From Ectobius pallidus (taxonomy: Eukaryota; Arthropoda; Insecta; Blattodea; Ectobiidae), in assembly GCA_964059195.1 (NCBI GenBank), contig CAXKWD010000007.1, positions 60,450,705 through 60,514,704 of the forward strand: a stretch of DNA of 64,000 nucleotides, written 5' to 3'. The position numbers were made by a program, and so were the translations under genes. Below, piece by piece: positions 21,401 to 33,400 of the stretch. Under the pieces are notes generated by a model. The model was not told the origin of the DNA, ran no database searches, and saw only the letters and a list, made by a program, of their open reading frames with translations. The number at the start of each line of letters is the position of its first letter. Within the stretch, counting starts at the first letter, position 1.

Positions 21401-24400
21401 TTCTTGAATTCTTTGTTTACTTTTACAACAGATTAACAACTCATTAACAAATACAATTAAATAAACCACGTAGCTTCCATTTATCAGTACATATAACCAG
21501 TAGTCATACTTGTATATAGTAGTCATACTTACTTCTTTTATAACCTAAACTTCCCAAAAATTCATCTAAACACTCATACACTCATGGACTTTCTCTCAGA
21601 CCATATAATGCTTTAAATAACTTACTGTACCTGTTCCATCCTCGTATCCAGGAGTTTCAAGTTTATTAACCAATTCAAAACTATACAGTTTCTGGTTTCG
21701 TCAGGATACAAACAATAACATATAGCTTACACTAAAAAATAAAATAAAAAATAAATAAAAAAACCAATTAGTTGTAACTTACACTAGAAATTAAAAACAA
21801 GCTAAGTAAAAGAGTAATAAGGTAATCAAATAATGATGTCATAAATCTAACAAAGATGATTTTTAACAATTGATATACAGTATATGCAAAATTAGAGCTG
21901 AGTTAATATTGTTGCACAAGGACAAAAATATGAGAGATTGCATGTTTAAATACAAAGTAGTAGATTGCAAACAGGTGGACCAAGGTAATGGGATTGTAAT
22001 CATTGCCTAAAAAGTAGTTTTGTAGTTAATTTTTGGGTTTGTAGTTCTTGCAAAATTCTTCATACTCATTAATCTTATAAAAGGAGTTGGATAATAAGAA
22101 TTATTTTAGGCCGCTCTTAAATCTGGATGGTTAGCTTATCTGCTTGATGAGAGTTGGTAGCATGTTGTAGAATTTGGAGCCTAAGAATAAGGTGTTTTTC
22201 ATTGCAAATTCTCGTTAAAACTGAATGAAAAAGCCAGTGCCTTTTCTTTTAAAGTGGTTATGTATTTCTGGATATGTTAAAATTTGTATTAGTCTTTACA
22301 AATAAGATTACATTATAAAGGTAGATGCAACTGAGTGTAAGGATTATCAGCTTTGGAAATGATTGCCTGCAGATTTCTCTAAAATTTAGCTCCTGAATTA
22401 TTCTGATTGCTCTTTTTTGAAGTGTGAAAATATGTTCCTGATGGTGATTTGCTACAACCCCCCATAGTAGAGCATTGTAATCAAGTTGAGAGTGAAATAG
22501 AGAGAAGTAAACTGTCAGCAGTTCTTCTTTTGGGATTACGTGAGACAGTTGTACCATCAGGTATAATGTTCTACTTAGTTTGCTATGAAGTGTTTTAATT
22601 TGATGTTCAATGTTAATGCCCAGGAAATTGATTGTATTTGTCTGCAAGATTTGTTGATTTTTGTACTTTGGTCATTCTCCAAAAAAGGGCAGATTTCAAT
22701 GTTAGAATTTTTTAAATTATTTTTTATTTTGGCGTTATGACATAATGACTCATTTTTTGAGCTGTTTGTTCTTGTTATAACACTAAAATGGAATAAAAAT
22801 TAAAGTTTGTTGAATTATGAAAGAATGAAAATGACAAGTCAGGCATTGGGACATGCCACGGAGGTGAGATCTCACATACTGTGCCCTGAAATGCAGAAAA
22901 TTGCAACTCTTATTTAAAAAATGGAATATGGGATCAAATAGACCTTATTTCAATCTAACTTATCATAATAATTCATAATCCATAAATACTTATTTTACAC
23001 CAGAAAATCAACTGCGACATGAATCTGCCCTTTTCTGGAGAATAACCCACTTGATCTTGCTGATGTCCATATGGGTGTTATGACTTAGGGAGAAGTTGAC
23101 GTATTTTGTTTTGTTGACACTCGATATTAGATTGTGTGCATTTAAATATTTTTCCAGTACTTCACTTAGACTACAACACTTTTGTTCCACGCCCATGTAG
23201 GTTTTGTCAGAAATCAGCATTGTTTTATCATTAGCGTATATTGTAGTGTGTATTCCCAAACTGCTTAGGGCATCAGGCAAGTCATTTATGTAGATTAGGA
23301 ATAGGAAAGGACCCAGGACAGACCACTGTGGGACCCCGTGCCTAACAAATTGGAGAGGTGACCTGTACTTAGTCTTTGAACCAGTTACTTGTTTGCTTAA
23401 TTTCAGTGCACTGTTGTCTGTCTGTGAGATAGCTATGGATCCAACTTCCTGATATGCCTCTTATGCCATAGTAATGTAATTTACAGAGTAAAACGTTGTG
23501 ATCCACGCAGTCGAAAGCTTTGCTCAAATCTAGAAAAAGGTCAATAATTTTCTCTTTATTATTAATACTGTCAATGATTTTATTAATAGTTGTATTTATA
23601 GCATCCCTGGTCGATTTGTTTTTTTGAAAACCATACTCTTCCTCGGTTATGAGTTTGTGCTTTGAAATAAATTTGGAAAGGCTATTAAAAAGTTTGTTTT
23701 TAAATAATTTTGGCAAGGAGGAGTTTATAGTTATTGGTCTATAATTAGTTGTCTATTGAAAATATTTCAAAAACCACCTTATACCCTCATTAACTAAACG
23801 TAAGGATAGAATTTGGAAGCAGCCAAAAACATTTACAATGTTTACATTGTTTATTATATGCTTAGTTAAAATCTAATACAGTATACAAACTAAATAACAA
23901 AACACAGATGTTTATTAAAAACCAACTTGATACAAACTAAAATCTAGAGAATTTAAAAAAATTACTATGGTATGGACCTGTCCGTTATAATTATATCCTA
24001 TGTTAAAACAATTTTTTTAATTTAAAATATACAATCAGAACATTTACACATAGTTCATTTGCTCTAAAAGAAACAAGTACATCAAGTGCACTATGTTAGT
24101 CGATCCAATTAAACTTGTGTTAAGTTACGTCCTTTTTTACGTAGCCAGTTTGTAGAAAGCGTTTCCTTCGTGTATTCATATAATGAACAGTTTATAAAAT
24201 AATTATATCAATCACAAAGAGTTAGCTTAGTACAATTTAAGTGTCTGTTGTCTATGTACATATAAGCCTTTGGTGTATTGGTAGAATCTAATGATTATTT
24301 TTGTGAGCACCTGATATGACCATACATTTACAATATTAAAAATATTAAAATAGTCCTTATTTAAAATTCTTCTTGTTATTATTCTTGTGTATTCTATAGT

Positions 24401-27400
24401 TGAAGCTCTTCTTTTTTCTTTCTTTTTCTTTTTACTATATTACGAGAAAGTTGAGTTAAGATGCTAGTGGCAGCTTCCCAGAATCACTATCTTATTGTAA
24501 ATATGTTACTTGGACTGCATTTCGACTTATATATCAAGTCATCATCAGCCTCTTACTGCTGTATGGAGAAGGTGTAGTGCACTACACCAGATTTTAACTA
24601 AGCATATAATAAACAATGTAAACATTGTAAATGTTTTTGGCTGCTTCCAAGTTCTATCCTTACGTTTAGTTAATGAGGGTATAAGGTGGTTTTTGAAATA
24701 TTTTCAATAGACAATTCACATTCCCTCATTGGAAAAATGAAATTCATTAACACTATAATTAGTTATTTCAGTTTTTGGGTCCTTCTTGTAGATAGGAATT
24801 ATCTTGCCACATTTGAGTGCGACAGGAAATATGCCGGTTATGAACGAGTGGTTATTGATGTGTGCAAGTTACTCAGCAATGTGATTCTTACTAACCTTAA
24901 TGATTTCATGAGAGATACTATCGAGTCCAGCTTTTCCTGAGTTTTAGATCGTCAATAGCCTTGACAACTTCAATAGCATCCGTAGGCATTAAGAACATGG
25001 ATTTGTTAACATGACGAGTCGGTTTGAATTCATTCTGAGCACCATTTCCATCAATTAGGGTAGCGGCAACATTCACATAGTAGTTGTTAAAGGTTTTGGC
25101 TACAGTTACAGGATTCGTTATGAGCTGTGAATCATGTCTTACACAGATATTAACTTCCTGTGGAACAGCAGTGTTTCTCATGCTATTTACAATTGATCAT
25201 ACAGTTTTTGGGGGGTTATTTGAGTTAGTAATTTTTTTCCTGCTGTGTAGAATTCTGGCCTTTTTAACAACCTCGTTATAAACTTTCTTGTAGCACTTAA
25301 AGTATTATTTGAAGTTGGTCAAGTGTAGCAGACGTTAACGTCACTTAGACAACTAACAAATATATCACAGCAATAAGCAAATTAATGCACAAGAAATAAG
25401 TAAAATACATAAATTATGTAAAAGTCACAGTAATGAAGGAGAGCTATAGCATATCCATATATCAAAAGATGCAGGAAATAATAAGGAATTAAAATATGTT
25501 AACCATATTTTAATCCAACAAATACTACAAAAGTGATTAATTTAATAAACATTTTCTTTGTCTATTTTGCGGGAGATTCTATCCATCGATAAGAACTCCA
25601 CACCAAACGAACTCCATGGGGTAAACCCGATGAATCATTAATTCTCCGCCGCTGCATAATCATTTACTGCACTCCCCTTAGTAGACTGACGTCATTGAGA
25701 GCCAATCACAGTAGAGATAGCCTCACTGACGACAGTAGAGGGGTGTTGCATTAGCAGTGCACAGTACTGGATCGGCTGGAGTGGGGGAGAAGTTGCAATG
25801 TGTATTTAAGGCATAGCGCGTGCTAGGTACAGGTCTTACACTTCTTACACGTCTTACAACACTTACCAGCTCCTCGCACCTGATCTTCGGTTCGGCTACT
25901 CATCGATGGACACTACGTATTCGGACCATGCTTGGCCGACAGTATTTCTAAGCGCATGGCGCCAATTAATATAAAACCTACAAGAAGCCCAGGATCGCCC
26001 ACGTACATCATGGTTGGTAACAATTAATTAGCAACAGGTTGGTAAATTTCTAGTGTGCTCTAGATTAGAATAGGCGCGTATATGCAAGGCCCTGAATATT
26101 GATACAACTTCTCTCTCCACCCAAGCTTCATTGTAATATACTCTTGTAACCGATCACTATTGTAACAACAAGATTAATAAATCTGCTGACTAATTGATCC
26201 CCTGAAGGAAAGATTCTAAATTGCTCTACCATATAAAATCCTACGACATCCCACTAGGTCGTTTCAGAAAACCAAACAGCCTGGAAGAGATCTGGCAACG
26301 CAGCATCTTACTAGAGGAAGAACAAAGGTAAGATGGCGTCTCTCACAGGTACTTTCCACAAAACGTCTTCGATGTGTTCAATCCCCATAACACCCATTAC
26401 AATGTGGTACACAACCCTTACAATGTGGCAGGCCCAACGTTCTTAGGCTCGAAAAATATCTCGGGACATCCCATAGCATTAATTAGTTAACAGAGAGAGA
26501 GAAGGTAGAGCACTAGAATACCATACCAAAATTTTTTCGCGTGGGGAAACGGGTACAACTGGAGCACTGGAGGAAGGAAGGCAACATTAGTACGTGGAAC
26601 TTCATTTCCAGTATAGCCTCCAACTTTAAGCTATAAATCTGGACCACTGGAATGCAGCTACAGCAATTTGGAACTTCGATGGCAACATAGCTGGTAACCT
26701 ACAAGCCACACCACTGGACAATAGAAAACGGGACAGCACAACCCAATCTGAAGGAAGGCAGCGGGACCAACACGACTACCATTCTACAAAGTAGTAAGTG
26801 AAAAATCTGAATAAATGTGTATAAAGATTCCAGATGTTACTGCCTCAGTTAATAGTTTGAGAAAGATAGGAATTATTTTGTCCAGTTAAAATCATTTATT
26901 ACCAATGTCAAATAATATTGTGTAGCCTATATGATAATTTTTTTTGTCCAGTAAAACATACTAATTTGCCAGTGCTTAAGTTGTAAGTAGCAAATAATTT
27001 CAAACAGTGTTAATAACATCTTGCCATTATTATCGAATTTTACCAGTGATCAGTAGCCAACATAAGAATATTGAGAGAGTATAAATACAAGCAATTATTG
27101 TAAAAGCAGTAGTGAAAACCATAGGCTATTGGTAAAATTAATTATTTAAAAAAAAATTATCATAGAGTTAGTACTATGTTGGAAATGAAACTCAGAAATG
27201 CTAAACTTGTAACAAATAAACATCTTGAATCGGAGGAAGATACTGTTAATATGGCAGAAGATAATAGTCAATCTGAAAATAATTGCAGTACAGATAGGCC
27301 TGAGGCAGAAACAGTTGTTAGTGAACATGAAACCGATACACCTGTACACAATGACACTGTGTTGACACTAAATGTAAACACTACAGTAGAGATACAACCA

Positions 27401-30400
27401 GACACAGTGAATTTAGCACATGTAAATACTGTTGTACAAGAGACACCTAATTCAACACAGGTACATACAGTTACACAAGAAATTCCTTATGTTGCACAAA
27501 CAAACAATACTGTGGTACAAGAAACCCCTAATATAGCACAAGTGACCAATACAGTAGAAAGTAATTCAAATATGGATAGTGATTGTGATATCAAATCTGT
27601 GTTACAAAATCTATTCTTGTCAATGCAACAACAAAGTCAACAAATGCAACAACAAAATGCTAGTATTACAAATGTTGCAGCACAAGTAACACAAGTACAG
27701 CAAAACGTAGAAGTACAATTCAAAACACAAAGTGAAAACATGAACACAAAATTAACACAAATTCAACAAAATCTGGAATCTAGTGTGGAAGGCATGAATG
27801 CAAATATACAAGCATTAAAGGGCCAACAAATAACCTTATGCTCTGAAATTCAGACGAAATGCAACCAGCTCGCAACTAAGATTTCTAATAATGAAAAGAG
27901 AAATTGAGATTGTTAAATTAAGATCTGACATAACCAAAGAACTTAATGCTCAAGTTAATGTAATAACTGAATTACGAAGTGAACTGGTTCATGCTTCTGA
28001 ATTACAGAATCAATCTATTGTAGCACTCCGTAGAGAAGTTGATGATATCAAAAAGGTAAATTCAAACGCAGTAAGTACCAGTGATATTGTTGTGCAGTGT
28101 AATAATAATAATATTGTACGGGAGAGAACACCTAGTGGTTCTATTGCATCAGCAAACAATGAAAATGATAGGCCTAGTAGTAACGTTAGTACTATCAGTA
28201 AAACGCTAGTTTCAAATTCAGATGTCTTACCCAACCACATCTTAAATGAATTTAGTCTTCCTGTATACGGAGATGACCAAGACAGAAACCCACGTGAATT
28301 TATTGACGAATTGGAATTCTATTTTGCGGTTAAACAAATACCAGATCATTTAAAGTTAACGATAGTTAAGAAATGTCTAAGAGGTAATATTTTGCAATGG
28401 TACATAATTACTCATACAGAAAGCCAGAATTATGAATTTTTTAAGAAATCTTTTCTTGCTCGTTTCTGGAATAGTGCTTTTCAGAACAAAATAAAAGCTG
28501 ATCTTACCAATGGGAATTATAGAGCAGACAGGGATGGTACCATGATAGACTATCTGATCTCCATGGCTACCAAAGCAAAGAAACTAGAACCAGCTATGGA
28601 TGACTCACAGTTTATTGACTTAATTGTTCTACATTACCCTGATCACATTAAATTTCCTATTCTTGTTGCCAAACCTAGAGAGTTAGCAGACTTAATTGAA
28701 ATTTTGTCGCAGTTCGATCTCAGTGAAACGCCAATATTTCATGGGAGACGTAGCAATGATAACTATAATAAGGAACAACCAAGTACGTCCCAGGATTATA
28801 GGAGAGATAATAACTTTGTTAGAGGGGAGAGGGCACAGTGCAATTCTCCACCCAACAATGGCGGTAAGAGGAAATTTAACCTCAACAATAGTAATAATGG
28901 TAACCATGGGAACCCCCAGAAAAAGTTTGATAATAGGAATGGAAGGAACTTTAATAACCAAGGAAACCAGAATAGGCCTTTCAACAATGGAAATGGGTAC
29001 CAGAACAGGAATACAAATAACCAACAATGGAGAGGGAATAATAATAATCGAAATCAAGACAGGCAAATAAACCATATGAGATTCGATAGGAAACCTCCAG
29101 CTAGTCAATTTAGGAGAAATATGCCAGCGTGGATGAGACCTAATCGGTACAACTCACGGTATCACAGACCTACATTTCAAGGAAATTGGAATAAGAATAA
29201 TGGGAGGAATTTCAATGGACGAGGCAGAGGATATAGGAGAGGAAATGGGATTTAATTCCAACAGGAATGGGACAGATAGTGACCATGACTCTAACCATAG
29301 CGAGGATGATAGGCCTAACTCACAATTAAATCCACAGGCTAAACCATTTCAGAATAAGGGACAGGCAGGCAACAATAATAGCAATTCGGTAAACTAGAAT
29401 GCCACGAATTGACTGCGTTCCCAATTAGTGGTGATAATGAGAGAAATGACATAAACAATGAGAATGCAAGCAGTAGACATATTAATATGATTTCAACAAT
29501 TGGAAATAAGGATAATAATAATAATAATAATAATAATATGATGGAAAATGTCAATAATAATTTACAACAAGATATGCAGAAGTTAATATTATCAGATAAA
29601 GAGGAAAATGTAGTTTGCCAACCACCGTGTATAAAGGTGAGGATTTCCAATAAGGAATACGATGCCATTGTTGATACAGGTTCATCGAATTCAGTTATAA
29701 GCCAGCAGTTGTACGAAAACTTACTTAGACAGGGAAAGAAACTAATAAGCGTACGAACTTGCAATATTTATTGCCGAGTAGCAATAGGCAAACACAATAA
29801 TAAGGTGTTATACCAATGTTTACTAGAAATGGAACTACAAGGGATTAATAACAGGATAATAGTAGAAGTTATGGCATTAGTTGTACCATTATTGACGAGC
29901 CCGATTATTATTGGATGTGACCTATTTCACACTTGGAATTCTAAAATAAATTTTGAGGAAAAACAACTCAGTCTACACAGGGGAGAAATGAATATAGCAA
30001 TTCCGTTCAGTAATGCAGCCCCGCAGGAACCAGAAATTTTAATGGACAATGAAAGGGATATTCAAGAAGAATCATTCTTCGTTGAACATTTGCAAGTAAA
30101 TATAAATCAATGTATTGCGGAACTGAAATTTCCCATAGAAGAGGAAAGTAAATATTACGATGAGATTTGCGACTGTAAAAGCAACCATTGCAAACTATGC
30201 AGCGATGAAGTCATTGCATTACGTAAACTACACAATGAAGATAGTATGGGCCAGAGTAGCTTTACAGAAGAAATAATTGCATGTAATAGAATGTCTACTG
30301 ACGACTCTAAAATAACTGAGATGTTATACGATAAAGTAAAGGCAGCACATGGACTAAATAACGATGAACGTAGAATGTTACACCATGTACTACTCAAGAA

Positions 30401-33400
30401 TAGGGATGTCTTCTCATTCCAACCCGGCATGTGCCGATCGTAAGTTCACGAATTCGAAGTTACTGAGGATATAAAACCATTCAAGTACAGCGCTAGGAAT
30501 ATACCTCTTGCTATTAGTGAAAAAGCAGATGCCCTAATAGACGACTTGTTAGCTAACGGCATTATAGAGCCAGCTAAATCAGCATATATTAATCCATTAT
30601 GCTTCGTAATTAAAAAGAATGGATCAGTACGCTTAACTTTGGATACGAGGAAATTGAACTCATATACAGTACCAGATGGATTTAGAAGCGAGTCAGTAGA
30701 GCAACTCTTAGCGAGACTGACGGACGACAAATATTTTTCGTCTATTGACCTGACATCATCATTTTTGCAAATACCCTTGGCAGAACACTTTAGGAAATAT
30801 ACACCATTTTTACATAATGGGAAACAATTTTGGTTCCGAAGAGTAGCTTTTGGATTAAAGACGAGCTCAGGAGCTTTACTACGAGCACTAGATGGAATTT
30901 TCAAAGATTCGACGAAAGAATTTGCGACGCAGTACGTCGACGATTTTTTCTTGCACTCGCAAGACGTCACAGCCCACATAGGACACATTGATTATGTACT
31001 AAGTAAACTAAGGGAGAATGGTTTAACAATACACCCAGAAAAATAACAATTTTTCAAACCAGAAGTAGACTTTCTAGGCTATGTAATCACACAGCGTGGT
31101 ATTAGGCCTAATGAGGAGAGAATTCAGAGCATCTTGCAACTTCCGCATCCTAAAAATCAGAAGCAACTATGCAAGGTACTAGGCATAATGCAATACCAGA
31201 AAAGATTTGTAGTAGGATACGCGCAGGAAGTCGCCCCACTAAATGCACTACTGCAGAAAAGTAACAAATGGAAATGGACTGAAACAGAAAGTAATGCTTT
31301 CGAGAAAGTTAAGAAACTGTTTGCTCGAAGTATTTTGCTAGAAAGGCCGGATATGAATAAAGAATTTGAGATATACACAGATGCGAGCCGGATAGGTCTC
31401 GGCAGTGTACTCATGCAGCGTGACGATGCAGGGAATCATAGAGTTATAAGTACCGCATCCAGGGGACTCTCACAAGCAGAGAAAAATGCAACAGTAACTG
31501 AGTTAGAAATAGCCGCAGTATACTTTGGTCTATTGAAATTCAGAACGTACATATACGGAAAGAAAATTAAGGTATACAGTGACCATATTTCACTTTCTTT
31601 CATTGCCAGATGCAAACTTGCCAATAATAAACTCAGCAGATATGTGATGGAAATTCTAGCGTATGACGTCACGATAGAACACGTACACGGGAGAGACAAC
31701 ATCTTCGGGGACCTATTGTCAAGGTTGAATAACACCCCAGAAATCCCAGAAAATCTCGATAAGCCCACGTACGATGTAAAGATTATGAAAATCGACATTC
31801 AACACGAAAAGCAGATTGTTAAAAGATTTCGTGAAATCGCTAAGATACAAGATGAGGACATGGAATTGAAAGCATTGAAAGAGAAGGCTACGCCTATAAT
31901 AGAAACGCCACCAGCAAATAGCGGTGACGATAGGGACATAGATATTTCAGTCGAAGACAATGACGAAAAACTTGTCACTATAGGAGTGAAAGACAATATT
32001 TTGTACAAATTACATGGTAAAGAATACCCCATGTGGAAGACATATGTACCGAAATCATTGGAAACAGACCTGATAAATGCATACCATAAAAGCATGAATC
32101 ATGCCGGTACAGAAAGGCTGATAATGAACATTTCAGAACATTTTTACATTAAACATATATCTAAGAAAGTAAGGAAGATAGTAGCTTGCTGTGTGTTATG
32201 CCAACAGTGCAAACCACTGAACGTTAAGTATGACGTCATTCCCCAAGCTATTATTGCAAATAGGCCTAACGAAATGGTAGCGTTAGATGTGCACGAACTA
32301 CCTCCAGGGAAGTTCGGTTGCAAATATATGCTAGTGTTATATGATATTTATACAAAATTTGTAAAGATATACCCCATGAGGTGTGTAAACAGCAGAAGCT
32401 GCTTACACAAAATAATCAAGCACTACATGGTACAGTATGGCCAAATTTCTTCAATTTTATGTGACAATGCCAGCATGTTTTGTAGCAAACTGTGGGTGGA
32501 CACACTGAAACAGAACGGAATAAAACAATTCCACTCAAGTATCCACCATCCACAATCAAACAGCTCGGAAAGAATAATTCGCGACATAGGCCTATCAGTG
32601 AGAATCTTATGCCTTGACAAGCACACTAAATGGGTAGATACATGTCCAGCAATTGAAAAAGTCTTGAATAATAGCATTAATGCGACGACAGGTGAGGCAC
32701 CAATCAGGCTAATGCTAAACGTAGAACATCAGCCAGTGATCGATAATTTGCCAAAAGCAATACCTAAAACTGCTAAGATGGGCTTGACACTTGAACAAAG
32801 ATGTAAGAGGGCATTGGAAAGAATACGTAAGAAAGCTGAGAAACGAATCGCAACTGCAAAGCGATATAAACATAAATGGAAGCCAGCAATAAATGACAAA
32901 GTTCTAGTACGAGACCGGAAGATCTCTTCTAAAATTCATAAAAAGAGCTATAAGATTGAGAAATTATATAAAGGCCACTTTAAAATCACAAAACTTGTCG
33001 GAGAGCACACGTATGAATTATCCGCACTAGTAGGAGATAAGATTATAGGGAGATACCATCACCAAAATCTCAGACCATGTAAAGAATTACAGAAATCTCA
33101 ATAAATTCAAGTAGGTATTCTTGAATTTGAAACTAGTGTCCGCGACATCAAAAATCTGCATTGCACGGTTGAATAAGGTTTCCCTAATGTATGATATGTA
33201 TGTATGCTTGCGAAATGAATAATGTGTTGTGATATCTGCTATAATTAAACGAACCAGACGTCGTGGATATCCATCAAAGTATGGAGAAGCAGAATCCTAC
33301 AATTATTTAAGGTACCCATTTGATATGAACCAGACGTCATATCAATTGAGCGATTATGACGAAGAAATACCAAGTGCGACAAGTGTTAAATAAGTTATTT

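Noticed and set aside
27880..27910. Programmed frameshift inside gypsy A gag
   Set aside because: The related gypsy B reads the same region in one frame, so a mutation in copy A is simpler.
28692..29108. Long minus-strand and alternative-frame open frames over gypsy gag
   Set aside because: They are shadows of the Asn/Gly-rich gag tail and show hydrophobic low-complexity text without family motifs.
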